A DNA stretch of 64,000 bases. Origin: Phaeosaccion multiseriatum (lineage: Eukaryota; Ochrophyta, other classes). Positions 22,190-33,873 of this stretch are shown piece by piece (position 1 is the stretch's first letter; every line of letters begins with the position of its first letter). Made by a program: the position numbers and the translations under genes. The stretch lies in the NCBI GenBank assembly GCA_965112735.1, contig OZ218964.1, positions 124,001-188,000 on the forward strand, written 5' to 3'. The notes below the pieces were generated by a model. It was not told where the DNA came from, made no database searches, and saw nothing but the letters and a program-made list of their open reading frames with translations.

Positions 22190-23623
22190 ATGGCTAGCTC
22201 GAGGGAAGGCCAGGATGACGAGCAGCAGAAAATTTATGACGCGTATAACCGGGGCGCATCCGGTCGCAGACGCGGTCTCGGTCTTGGTGGAAGTGGTGGG
22301 TCGAAAAAGGGGGGCAGCAGTAGAACAATGGTGGGAAGCATGGTTTTTCAAAGAGCGAGCGACCAGGAAGGAGGAGGAGGAGGAGGCGGAGGCGGAGGAG
22401 CAGCAGCAGCGGTGAAGAGTAGCAGAGAATTGGAGGATCGTGGTGATCGTCATGAGACAAGAAGAAGCCGAAGCCGGAGTAGCCACAGGAGAGAGAAGAA
22501 CAGAAAAGAAGACAGGCTAGAAACGAGACGCAGGCGCAGTAGGAGCAGGAGCAGGAGCAGGGAGAGGCGGAGAAAGCGAGACCGAGAGGAGGGCAGGCGA
22601 AGACATGGGAGCAACAAGAGGAGCAGGAGTAGGAGCAATGACGGCGAGTATCGGTCGAGGAAGGACCCCAGTAGTTTGAGTGACAGGCGGGGAAGGACGC
22701 ACAGAAGTAGAAGCAGGAGCCGGAGCCGAAGTGGGAGGAGGCGGCGACATGAGAAGGAGCAGGAGGGGCCATTGGCGTCCGCAGCCAAGGAGAAGAAGGA
22801 GCAACAAAAGGACCGTCCCGCTGAGACTGCAGCGGAGCGGCTCAAGAGGAAAGTGAAGGAGCGGCTCCAGCAACAGACCCGCGAGGAAGGGCGAGAAGAG
22901 GAAAGGGATGGCAGCGCCAATGGCGTTGTGGGCAGGGCCAAGGCTACCAAGAATGCCAACGTAGGGGGGTGGGAGAATGCCCGAATGACAGACGCGGGCA
23001 GCTTCTTCAAGCAAGACGAGTACGCAGCAGTGGGGCACAGCGCTGGGGTGGCGAAGGAGGTCGAGGAGAGGGCGGCAGCAATCGCCGCGATTGATGCGGA
23101 GCGCACCGTCAACCTCGAAGCGACGATTCGAGACACTCTAGAGAGGCAGGAGACGCGGAGGAAGGCGGCGGCGGAGGGCAGGGCAGGGCGGGAAGCAGAG
23201 GACCTCCGGCATCAGGATGCCATCTTCGCCCCCTTTGGCGCGTCAGAGGGGGGGCGGAGAACGACAGAAGCGGAAGAGAAGAAGGAGGATGGAGCTCAGC
23301 AAGAGCAGGAGCAGCAGCAGCAGCAGCACAAGAATCGCCGGGAGAGGAGGAGAGAGGAAGAGGCGGAGGAAGAGGCCGAGAGGCGGGAGAGAGAGAGGAC
23401 GCACCAGAAAGAGGAGGAAGCAGCCGATGCTGTGCCTCTATTCAAGAGGCTCAAGGTTGGCGACTGGGTGGATGCACAGGTGGAGGACGGAGCGCCGTAC
23501 TACACGGCCAGGATCCTGTCCACCACACACGCGGGCTACGCTATCGCTACGTACAAAGTCGAGTTTGAGGACTTCGAGACCATGCAGCTGTCCTGGCGAC
23601 GGCTTCGGAGGCACTCTGGTTGA
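22190..23623 (+). CDS. RS-rich protein with C-terminal Tudor-like domain
   Basis: Single exon, 477 residues. Residues 85-190 are dense in Arg-Ser and Ser-Arg dipeptides, as in SR splicing factors. The middle (about 240-400) is charged and helical, with long Glu/Arg/Ala stretches suggesting coiled coil. The last 55 residues look like a Tudor/SH3 barrel: LKVGDWVDAQVEDGAPYYTA, then YKVEFEDFETMQLSWRRLR. Together this suggests a nuclear RNA-processing factor whose Tudor domain could bind methylated Arg; that is inference. The N-terminal phrase YDAYNRGASGRRRGLG does not match a family I know. Confidence 0.75.
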   Translation: MASSREGQDDEQQKIYDAYNRGASGRRRGLGLGGSGGSKKGGSSRTMVGSMVFQRASDQEGGGGGGGGGGAAAAVKSSRELEDRGDRHETRRSRSRSSHRREKNRKEDRLETRRRRSRSRSRSRERRRKRDREEGRRRHGSNKRSRSRSNDGEYRSRKDPSSLSDRRGRTHRSRSRSRSRSGRRRRHEKEQEGPLASAAKEKKEQQKDRPAETAAERLKRKVKERLQQQTREEGREEERDGSANGVVGRAKATKNANVGGWENARMTDAGSFFKQDEYAAVGHSAGVAKEVEERAAAIAAIDAERTVNLEATIRDTLERQETRRKAAAEGRAGREAEDLRHQDAIFAPFGASEGGRRTTEAEEKKEDGAQQEQEQQQQQHKNRRERRREEEAEEEAERRERERTHQKEEEAADAVPLFKRLKVGDWVDAQVEDGAPYYTARILSTTHAGYAIATYKVEFEDFETMQLSWRRLRRHSG

Positions 23624-23929
23624 TAGACGACAAGGAGACGACTACATGAGTAATTTGTTATGTATAAAAACGTAAAATCTCAAAACCTCCTCTTTGTTGG
23701 GGCCGATCCTGTCAATGATGGAGCACCATCAGTTGGTACTCCGGCTGTCGCCATTTGCACCTCGTGGACTGGGCGCGGCCCCCCAGCCACCTCTTTCTCT
23801 TTCGGTTCTCTTGTCTCCATCCATCTGAGCATCCCTGTCTTGTGGGATCTTGACTAATTCTAAGAGAGGTCTTGGGTGGGCAGGGAGGAGAGGGGCCAAA
23901 GCAAAGGGAGAGTGAAGGGGGCGAGCACG
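23624..23929. other. Intergenic, RS/Tudor gene 3' flank and ELP3 5' region
   Basis: No coding sequence seen. A loose look-alike of the dispersed motif (CCATCAGTTGGTACTCC) occurs at 23727-23743. The 50 bases before the ELP3 ATG are purine-rich. Confidence 0.55.
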
Positions 23930-26900
23930 ATGGTGAAGAAGTCTCCCCATCAGCTGGCAGCGGAGCAGCGCGTTCCCCACACAAACAAGCACCCATGGGC
24001 AGCGAATCGCGAAGCTACTCTGGGAGATAACCTCTGCGCCACGGGGGACATTGAGGACTCCACTCTTGCGAACGGGATGAAGATCGTCATGGATGATGAA
24101 CATGAGAAGCGGATTGACGAGCTCAGAGAGTTTGTGGTGGACAAACTCCTTCCCCTCAAGACCTGGAAGGAGGTGGAGAAGGAAATGTATTTGTTTCGCA
24201 AGAGGGCAAAGTTCTGCCCTCGCAAGAACGTGCTGTACCACATCTATAAGGAACAGGAGGTACGGGAGACACAAAGCCTGGGCGTTGCCGTGGGTCTTGA
24301 GTGGAGAGAGGGGACGGGGGGGAGATGGGTGATCAGGCAACGCGAAGGCGGCAAGCGGGGGGCATTAAATCTCTTTTCTGCAGACTTTGAGGCATACTCT
24401 GCTCTTTGGGTCAAGAAGCAGAGGAGGAAGTCTGATGAACAGGTTAAGAGTCCCCTTCCGAATGCACTACAGGCTTCAGAGCTGAGGAGCAGAGACTGAT
24501 GGACCAGCAGGAAGAGGAGGGGCGGGGAAGGGGGTGATGAGGAGAAAAGGCTCGCTCTGCAGGGGGTGGGTGTGGGAGGGGGGGGGGAGACGCCCAACAG
24601 AGCTACATTGATTAGGTGAATTGTACCACCGATACCCCAGCCCAACGGCCTGAGCGATGACAACATATAACTGCGCCCCATGAGCTCGTTCTCTCCCCTC
24701 CGCCCCCCTCTCGCTGCCGCTGTACTCTCCTGCTGCTCTGCTCTGCAGGTATGCAATCCCGAGTTGGAGAAACTCCTCATGACGAAACATATGCGGTCTC
24801 TGAGCGGAGTGCTCGTCGTGACGGTCCTCACCGCCCCTATCCCAACCTATACCGACGAAGAGACGGGAAAGGTTAAGACACAGGTGAGGAGGAAGGGAAG
24901 GCGAGAGAAGCACTGCCGAGTATGGCCTCTGACTGCATGTGCTTTGAAAGGAGAAGGAGCTGGTGTGTGTGTATATGTGTGTGTGACCACTCTCCTACCA
25001 CAACTACCACCACAATGGACTCGCTGCTCTGTTTTCGGGAGGCCTGAGAGCGAGAGCAAAGTCTTGTCAAAGTATCCCCCCCTCCCGGCACCGGCGCAGA
25101 GAGGCTCAGAGATGCCCCACCACCACAGCCGCGTCCGTCCCGTCCAAGCCGCTCACTCAAAGGAGTCGGCCATGCGCTTACACAAGGTTGCCTGCCTCAG
25201 ATGTCAGCAAGCAGCGGGGCGGGAGGGTGCAGGGGGGCGGGGCGACGCGAGCGCTGCTCCTTCTGATGTCCCGAGAGTCCCGAGAGGCACACCTCTTCCA
25301 TCGCAGACCACGAAACACACTTCGCGCTACCTTCTGCCCCCCACCCGACCACCCACCACCGCTGCTCCTCTCCCCTCCCCCCTCTTCCCTCTCACCTCGC
25401 CTCCCCACACCCCTCCAGCGCTTCTCCTGCAAGCACAACTGCTACTACTGCCCCAATGAGCCCGCCCACGCCGGTAAGTAAGCCCCCAACCCCTCTACCT
25501 GCCTCTGCACACCCCGTTGGCAGAAGGGGTCGATCCTCTTCCTGCCCCACACGCTTGTTCGCAAAGTCGTCTCCCCCTCTCACCCCGCCCTGTTACCTTG
25601 CCCTGATCTCCTGCCTTGCCCATACACCTCTACTGCTGCTGCTAGGAAACAACTTTGTGCCACAGCCGCGCAGCTACCTGCACGACGAGCCGGGCGTGCT
25701 GCGAGCCAACATGTGCGGCTTCGATGCCGTCATCCAGTTCAGGGAGCGAGTGAGGTGCGTAGGAATTATGGGTATATCTAGTTCAGGGAACATGAGAGGG
25801 TAGTGAGGCCAATGGCAGTGCTAGGCACAACTTCGCTCATCTCTAGTGCTTCTCCTCCTGCTCTTACTCCTCCTCCTTCCTTCTCCCCCTTTCCTCGTTT
25901 TCCCTCCTCCTCCTGCTCCTCCTCCTCCTCCTCCTCCTCCTCCTCCTCCTGCTCTTGCGCCTCCTCCTCCTTGGGGCTCTCCTTCTCTCCTACCCCACCT
26001 TACCATTCCTATCCTGAACATACACGAACCTCAGGACCTACGTAGCCAATGGTCACCCCATCGACAAGATCGAGGTCCTTGTGCTGGGTGGCACGTGGTC
26101 CGAGTACCCTCGAGCCTATCAGAAGGAATTCGTCAGAGACCTTTTCTTCGCTTCCAACACCATCTTTCAAAATGTGCGTGTCCTGGGGTTGTCCTGGGGT
26201 TGTCCTGGTGTTGTGTTGTGTTGTTTTGTCCTGTATATCCCTCTCTCTCTCCCTCTCTTTCTCTCTCTGATTCGTTCTCTTACTGTGCTCTCGCAGAGAA
26301 CCGAGCGCTTGAGTCTTGAGGAGGAGATTGCCATCAACCAAGACACGAAAGCGCGGATCATTGGCCTGACTCTGGAGACTCGTCCAGACACCATCGATAT
26401 GGAGGAGGTGGCTCGATTGAGGAGCTACGGGTGCACACGACTGCAGATTGGCATTCAGCACACGGACGATGGCATTCTGGAGAAGATTAACAGGTAGGTA
26501 TAGGAGAGAGAGGGGGAACGACAGGGGAAGGGATGGTGCAAGAGACGGAGAGGAGTGGTAAGAGAGGGGGGGGAGAAAGAGAAGAGAAGAGGGAGGATGA
26601 TGGAGATGGAGAAGAGATTGGGCGGGGACCCTCCGAAGAAGCAACAACAAGAAGCGCTCAGCCCACCACCTTGCTTTGCTTTGGGCCTCCCCCGTCCTGG
26701 CTGCAGCATGTCGAACCCCCAGCCCCTCACCCCCCCGCCCCCCGACTGCCACCCAATCCATCCCCAGAGGCCACACCAACGCGCAGACGGCGGCGGCGCT
26801 CAAGATCCTCAAGGACAACTGCTTCAAGGTGCGCATGTCTCTCACTGTCCTCACACTCACACTCACTGTCCTGACGCTCACTGCTCACTCTCCTGACACC

Positions 26901-29827
26901 CACACTCACTGTCTTGACTCCCACACTCACTGTCCTGACACCCCACTCGCTGTCCTTCCACTCACACTGACTGTCCTGACACTCCCTGCACTGTCCTGAC
27001 ACCCACACTCACGGTCCTCCCACTCACTCCCCCACTGTCCGGACACCCAGGTGGACATCCACCTGATGCCCAACCTACCCGGCGCTTCTGTGGAGCTCGA
27101 CGAGGCCATGTTCGATGAGGTGCTTAGCGGCCCGGACATTCAGGTGGGTGGGTAGTAAGTTAGCGGGTGGCTGGGTGGGTGGTCTCTGCTTGCTCAGTCA
27201 AGGTCTGCTGCCACCTCCGAGGCTCCCTCGGGTCACATGTCTAGCCCTGACTCTGCTGTCCCCCTTCTATCCCCTCCCTTCCCCCTCGCAGGCCGACCAA
27301 TGGAAGATCTACCCCTGCAGTGTGGTGCCGTGGACGGTCATTGAGAAGTGGCACGCTGAGGGAAAGTACAAGCCTTACTCGGACGAAGACCTTTTCGAGG
27401 TGCGTGGATGCGTGGGTGGCGGTGCGTACGTATGTCCGTTGTTTCAGATTGTGCTTGTTGGTTGGGGGCGGGGGAGAGCATCAGCCAGGGCGCTTCCCCC
27501 CTGCCTCTTTAGACAAGTGCTGTCTGTCCTTACTTGTTTCTTCCGTGCTTTGCCTCCTGCGTGCGTGTGTGCGTGCGTGCGTGCGTGCCCTCTCTATCGG
27601 TGCGGCCTGTGCCTGTCTGTAATATCAGCTCATCAAGAGGGTCAAGACGAAGGTGCATCCTTGGATCCGACTAAACCGCGTCATCCGAGACATTCCCAAC
27701 ACGGTGGGTGGTGGTGGGTGGGTGGATGTGTGTGTGTGTGTGTGCGTGTGTGTGTGGTGTGTGTGCGTGTGTGGGTGGTGTGTGGGTGGTGTGTGGGTGG
27801 ATGGGTGGGGGCGGTGGGACGAATCGATCAAAAAGTCAGCTAAGAAATGCCCGTCGGAGGAAGGAAGGAAGGAAGGACAAGGACGGAAGGTGCCTGCTGA
27901 CCATGCCCATCCACACTGACTGCGCCACGAAATCCGCTGCCTGTGCTCCGACACCGCTCATCGCCCCCCCCGCTCTCCCCTCCCACCCTCCCGCCCTGTG
28001 ATGATGGACGACCGCCGATCGACAATGTCTACTCGCCTACTCCCTACTCCCTACTGCCTACTGCCTACTAAGTACATTTCGGGCGGTTGTGCAGTGACCA
28101 ACATGCGGCAGTACCTCCAGAAGAGGCTGGCAGACGAGTAAGTCAGTGACTGGGGAAGTTGGGAAGTATTGCCGTGGCCCTGACCACCTGTGCCCCCCCC
28201 CTCCCCCCCTTCACCCTCCCCTGCACTCCTTTCTCATTCTCACTCTTCTCACCACCTCATGCTTCGCTCTCTCATGTCTCCCTCCTCTCCCTCTCCACCC
28301 CGCCTTCCCCTCGTCTATGTCCCCCCCCCCCCCCCCTCCCTCCCTCCCTCCCTCCCTCTCCCCCTGCTTAGAGGCAAGCGATGTCGCTGTGTGCGCTGCC
28401 GAGAGGTCGGGGGCGATGTGATGAAGGACCCTGTGCTTGTGGTGCGCAGTTACGCTGCACAGGATGGCCTCGAGTACTTCCTCAGCTTCGAGTCCGGGGA
28501 CGGGAAGGAGACGCTCTACGGCTTCCTCAGGCTCAGGTGTGTGGGTGTGGGTGTGGGTGTGTGTGTGTGTGTGGGGGGGGGGGGGGGGTGGTTGTGGGTG
28601 TGGGTGCGTGGAGCTTCAACTAATGCGAGGACACAACACCTGATGTCACCTCTCTCTACGGTCTCTCCTCTGTCGCTCACGACGCTTCATTTGTTCAGAA
28701 AACGTCCTGAATTAGCTTATGGCGATTCACGTCCGCTCCTTCATGCCTTGGTGACTGACTCTTCGTGACTCCTCCCTTGTGCCTCCTCCCTCTCCCATCG
28801 CTCTGTCTCGCTCTCTCTTCTTGCCCTCTCTGTCTCTCTCTCTTTTCTCTCTCTCCCTCTCCCTCCTTCTTTCTCTCTTTTTGCCCCTTTCTTGCTCTCT
28901 CCGTTTCTCTCTCTTCTCTCTCTCCCTCTCCCTCCTTCTTTCTCTCTTTTTGCCCCCTTCATGCTCTCTCCGTCTCTCTCTCTTCTCTCTCCCTCCCTCG
29001 CTCCTCCTTTCTCTCTCTTTTTCTCTCTCTCTATCTTTGTTGTGCTCCGAAGGATCCCGTCCGGCAGCTCGGACATCCTGCCAGTGCTGCAGGGCTGTGC
29101 CCTCGTACGAGAGCTGCACGTCTATGGTCAGCTTAGGAAGGGTGAGTGGCAGGGGTTGGGAGTGAGTGAGTGAGTGAGTGAGTGAGTGAGTAAGTGAGTG
29201 AGTGAGTGAGTGAGTGAGTGAGTGAGTAAGTGAGTGAGTGAGTGTGCGTGAGTGAGGGAGTAGGTGGGTAATTCAGTTAGTGAATGAGTGAGACGGCGAG
29301 TGAGTTTGTGGGTGAGTGAGTGAGTCAGTCAGTCAGTCAGTCAGTCACCTAGAACGTGCTGGAGATGGGAGCGGGCGGTTAATGGCGGGGTCGAAAAGCT
29401 GTAGAGAGAAACGAAAATTTGACGACTGGATTGATTCCGTAGCCTCATCCCATCTAACGTCTCTGCCCCCCCCCGCCCCTCCCTCTCCCCGGCTCCACTC
29501 CACTTCCTTTTTTTCCTGCTTGGCAAAGTGGGAGACGACGGCGTCACTCAGCACCAGGGCTTTGGATCGCAGCTGCTGGACAAGGCGGAGGAGATTGCGC
29601 TACAGCACGGCTATGTCAAGATGGCAGTCATCGCAGGGGTGGGGGCGAGGCGCTACTACGAGAAGTTCGACTACTCGCTGCAGGAGACGTTTCACATCAA
29701 GCAGCTGGGGCTCTGGAGCCGGGCCAGTCGCAGGAAGCTGAGGAGGAGGGCAGCGCTCGCATTGGTTGGTGTTGCTGCTGCGGCTGCTGCTGTCCTCGTC
29801 GCTAAAGCGAGGGGGAGGAAGAACTGA
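23930..29827 (+). CDS. ELP3: Elp3 radical-SAM/acetyltransferase with C-terminal membrane anchor, 15 exons
   Basis: Exons: 23930-24259, 24392-24442, 24749-24883, 25419-25473, 25646-25754, 26035-26173, 26297-26493, 26768-26828, 27051-27143, 27292-27399, 27629-27703, 28073-28137, 28372-28536, 29053-29141, 29529-29827; 656 residues. Elp3 is the catalytic subunit of Elongator, which makes the cm5U-type modification of wobble uridine in tRNA. The radical-SAM part has the Cys cluster in FSCKHNCYYCPNEPAHAG, then KIEVLVLGGTW, GLTLETRPD, and GCTRLQIGIQ. The GNAT part has VRELHVYG and HQGFGSQLLDKAEEIA, binding acetyl-CoA. The PRSYLHDEPGVLRAN block is the version found in apicomplexan and algal Elp3. After the normal end come basic residues, 18 hydrophobic residues (AALALVGVAAAAAAVLVA) and KARGRKN. 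The exon 1/2 junction is the only uncertain one. Confidence 0.95.
27714..27806. repeat. GT-rich tract at a donor site
   Basis: Mixed GGTG/GTGTG repeats starting directly at the donor of ELP3 exon 11 (donor 27704-27705) and filling the first 100 bases of intron 11. Confidence 0.85.
29161..29347. repeat. (GTGA)n / (AGTC)n microsatellite
   Basis: GAGT/GTGA units from 29161 to about 29260 and from 29310, ending in (CAGT)n to 29347. The array begins about 20 bases after the donor of ELP3 exon 14 (GTGAGT), so each unit resembles the donor. Confidence 0.9.
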
Positions 29828-30827
29828 GGAGGGAGAGCTGCCTTCCTTTGTGGAGCCATGTTGTGATATGTAAGTAAAACGTTCACCTAACAACCACCGG
29901 CCGCTGTAGAAAGCTCCATTGACTGCTTGAGCTCGTCACACTGCGCTGCCAGTGGCGGTGGAAAGTCATTTTTAAAAATGAAAAAATAATGAATGAATGA
30001 ATGAATGAGTGAGAACGAAACAGGGTATGTGTACCTGCACAGGGGCTTGCTTATGTGACTTTAACCTCCAGCCGCTGAATAAAAAGGATAGGGCAAGTAG
30101 TAGTTGGTGTACATGGCTGCCGCCTATCCTACCTTTACCTTTCCCAAGTTTGATCTGTCATCTATAGGGCCCTCTGAAGTAATGCCCAGGTCACTTCCGG
30201 AATCACAAAAGCCTCAGATCCCTTCTGGAATGCCTGAAGCGGCAGGTCGCCCTTGGCCATTCGCCACGCCTTACCACAGTGCCATTGCGGGGTGAGCACG
30301 GTTGGGTAGGCCAGGCTCAGCACCCCAAAGTGGGGCAGGTATGTGGAGGACGGCATAACACTCGCATCGCGAAGCATCTCGCTATCCCATCACAGTAGCC
30401 GACACGCGACATCCGGCAGTAGGTAGTAGGTGCAGAGCCGATGCCAACCCAACCACCCAACCGGGGTGCTCGGGTGTTGTGTTTGGGGAGAAGCGCCCTC
30501 GAGATGCATGGAGCTCATCCCCCTCGCGGGCGTTGTCCTTCGCTCGGTGACGTCAGCTGTGCACCGCCTTGGTGCGAGTGTGCATGCGTGCGTGCGGTGA
30601 GCGAGACGAGCTGACTGGACAGAGAAAAGTCCGGGTCGGAAACCTTTTGCTCTCTGTTTCTCTCACTCGGGCACGCGCTCTCTCTCTGTGTGTCTCACTC
30701 TCCTCCACTCACCGAGGGCTTGGGCCCTTGCCCGCTACGCAAAAAAGCTCAACTGCAGGGCTGACAGCTGGGCTGGTTCCTGGGCTGGATCGATATCAAG
30801 TGTTCCTGGCCTGGATAGATCGATCGA
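29828..30827. other. About 1 kb between convergent ELP3 and SMP genes
   Basis: No supported gene. It includes an (AATG)n run at 29988-30009, a degenerate look-alike of the dispersed motif (GTAGTTGGTGTACATGG near 30099-30115), and TCTCTC/GTGTGTC-rich sequence near 30650-30710. The open frame 30104-30295 has no recognisable features. Confidence 0.5.
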
Positions 30828-32147
30828 TCACGTGGTGTTGTCGCCTGCTCTTCCCTTGAGAGCCTTTGGAAGGTTCTTGACGATATGCATCGCTTTGTCT
30901 CTTTTTCGCATCTTTGTGAGATCCGGACCTCCCACCACTCCCGCCGCTCCACTTAGGGCAAACGGGGACACCTGCCCCCCTCCCCCCCCATCGGCAGCGG
31001 CAGCGACGCACTCGGGACAAATGAGCTCTTCTGCATCGATGGGGAGGTACAGGGGCCACATGTACAGACGACATGCCGCCTGGATGGCAATGCGGAGGGC
31101 AGAGTCCATGTTCCCTAGGGAGAGCACTTCCAAGCCTGCACCTGTCATGTGCACAGAGACGTCCGGTACGTGACGGATCGACACATACATGTTGCCGACG
31201 AAGGGGTAGCGAGGGAGCAGCTCCAGACTGAGGGTCAGACTCCCCTTCACCAGGAGCTCGGACAGAAGCAGTGAGCCGCTGGGCAGCTTGGCATTCTCAA
31301 GAGAGCTCAACTTGATATCGATGACGATGTTCATGTCTTTGCTCACGCTGTCGAGGTCGAGGCCGAAGTGGATCATCTTCGAAGTGGGCCGTTTCGACAT
31401 GGTCACCCCTGGGGGCACGTCCTTGGAGCTCAGGATGGCCACGGAGCGAAGGACTGGGACAGTGGCGCCCAAGTCCAGCGCAGTGACCTCGACGTAGACA
31501 CTCTGCTGCCGCCCCATCTCCTCCAGCACCTCTGTCACTTGCAGCCCAATCTCATTACTGACGTACTGGCCCAGTCCCTTGCTCCACATCTCCTGGACCA
31601 AGTGGTTCAGCCACATTGCACTCTCTCCCTGGGGATGGGGCTGGGGTTGGCTCGTGTCGCTTTCGAGGTCGGCGGTGTCCTTATCGCCACTCCTGGTTCC
31701 ATGGGCGTGAGCCGGCGCGTCGTGGCTGCTGCTGCTGGTGCTGCTGCTGCTGCTGCCTCGGCTCCACGTGCTTCCAAGCAGCTCAAGCTTCTCCAGCGAA
31801 GCTCGGCGGTAAGCAGCGTGCTCCACTTTCCACGCCAGCTTGCTGCGGTGCGACTGATCAATATAGGAGAGGTACAGCCAGCAGCTTGGGGAGAGAAAGA
31901 GCGAGTGAGGGAGGGAGGGAGGGAGGGGCAGAGATGAGGGAGAGACAGAAGAGAGAGAGAGAGAGAGAGCGAGGGACGGGAAGATGCGATTTGCTGACAG
32001 TAGCGAAGGTCACATGGGCGGGCTATGCATGCACTCACATACACACGCCCACACACACTCGCACACACACTCACAGACACTCACACACACACTCACACGC
32101 ACAAGGACGCATACGCACGCACACGCCCGCACAAACTACACACACAC

Positions 32148-32207
<60 letters not shown>

Positions 32208-33445
32208 AAGAGCAGCAGCAACTTGTAGCGCCTTCGCCTGCACTTGCCCCACCGCCAGACGAGCAGCAGCAGCGCTGCCCCGAGGTGGTATGAAAAGGGC
32301 TCGACTCCTTCGATGCTCAAAAAGAGCGCGGCCCAGCACAAGCCGAGCTCCGTCCACAGCATGCCTGCGGCATGCTGTAGCCATCCCACGGAAACAGCCC
32401 CGGCCTCCGCCGCCTCGCTCTGGCGTTTCTCCAGCTCCAACTCAGCAAGCAAGGCCTGCTGCTCGGCCGAGTTGAGACTCGCCGCGCCTTGTCCCTGACG
32501 CAGCCGCTCCTCCATCTGCTGCTTCGCGGTAGGCATCCCTTCGAGCGTCATCAAGCCGCCCATAGAGTCTATCCCTCGCTCGCCGAGCCTCACCACATCC
32601 TTCACCACTTGTCCTGTGTTGGACGTGAAGCTTTCCGCCACGGCCCCCACTTGAAACACAACCTGACCAGCCCCTCTGGCAACAGTGCCAGTGACTTTGA
32701 GAAGGTCGCTCAGCGTATTTCTTCCAAGATGGGAGAGTCCCGAGATGGGGTCCCCGTCGGATTCGCCGTGCCTCTCCTCGCCCTTGCTGCCCCCCCTCCC
32801 TTTTGCTGCCCCCCCTCCTCCTCGTTCGGCTCCGACGGCCGCAGTCGCCGCCACCCGTATGCTCTCCTTATCTTTCTCTCTTGTATCCAAGTTTTTGCTC
32901 GCCCCCTCAATCATATCAGAAAGACCAATGGTCATTGCCCCAATGGACTTGAGAGGAAGGCCTGGGCAAGTACAGGGGTTTTATGGATGAGGGAGAGCAG
33001 GAGTGGAGGGAGTTGCGGAACAGAGAAATCACGCCTTACCTGCTAGTGCGGCTACCGTATCACCTGTGATTCCAACCGCGTCGCCGATGTTCCTGGCCTT
33101 CCGGCTGAAGAAGCCAAAGACATGATTGACAAATTCCACTTCTTCGTCGCAGTGCACGTCGTACTCTTTCTCCTTCTTCCTCCTCCCATTCCGGCCTCCA
33201 CTACGGCCAGATCCTTCAGCTGGGCATTCGTCTTTGGTCTCAGAAGGCCCGCCAGATGAAGCAGCAACAGATTCTCCTCCGAGAGCTGGGCTTTCACCTG
33301 CACCTTCAAATTGGCCAGATATTTTCATCAAATCGATCGCCGCAGAGGCACCACCCACAGCGCCCACCGTGGGCACGGAGCAGCATAGTAGAGCAAACAA
33401 CAACAAAAGAAAGGCCAGGGGCACAAGGCGCGTCCGCGGAAGCAT
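30828..33445 (-). CDS. SMP-domain lipid-transfer protein (E-Syt/tricalbin type) with signal peptide, 3 exons
   Basis: Exons: 33445-33040, 32961-32205, 31884-30828; 739 residues in one frame. The N-terminus is a clear signal sequence (LVPLAFLLLLFALLCCS, cut near residue 30). Exon 2 ends with hydrophobic segments (MLWTELGLCWAALFLSI and YHLGAALLLLVWRWG) followed by Arg/Lys, giving one or two membrane spans. Exon 3 holds an SMP domain (about residues 460-640): ESAMWLNHLVQEMWSKGLGQ, LDLGATVPVLRSV, DMNIVIDIKLSS, a NMYVSIRHVPDVSVHM strand and an Ala/Arg-rich end. SMP domains form a lipid-carrying tube at membrane contact sites, usually ER to plasma membrane or plastid. No C2 domain follows, unlike E-Syts. 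The exon-2 donor is the first GT of a (GT)n repeat. Confidence 0.85.
32034..32204. repeat. (CA)n-rich tract flush with a splice donor
   Basis: Plus-strand CA/CG-rich repeat, pure (CA)n at 32152-32204. On the minus (sense) strand it is (GT)n starting exactly at the exon-2 donor of the SMP gene. Confidence 0.9.
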
Positions 33446-33873
33446 TTATTGAGCTGTTCTTGTTCACACGCGGCGGGAGACAGAGCTTCGCGTGTTGGTG
33501 ATTTGTTGCTTGACTTCGTTCGATTTGTTCCGAGCAACATCCTCGTTGTAGCAGTGCCATGAAGCTCCAATACTCTACTAGCGACACCCATTCATCACTT
33601 CTGATTGCGGGCGTAGGAAATTGGCTGCGTCAAGCGCTGGTGTACCATCTTCCCCCTTCACCCCTACCTTCAAACTCAATAATCTCCACGGTCATGAGCC
33701 CTGCCGGGAGGCTATGTGCTCCAACGGAGTTGAGAAGAAGCCTTAAGAGATTATGATGCGAGCGTACGCAGAGGACGGAGGCTGGTGACCCCAGACAGGA
33801 GTAGGAATTATAAGAAAAAGATTGGGAACACTGGAAGGAAGTACACGCAGGAGTAGAGCACGGGAGAAAAGCA
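33446..33873. other. Divergent intergenic region, SMP and PAS-like genes
   Basis: 428 bases between two start codons. No coding sequence recognised; presumably holds both promoters. Confidence 0.5.
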
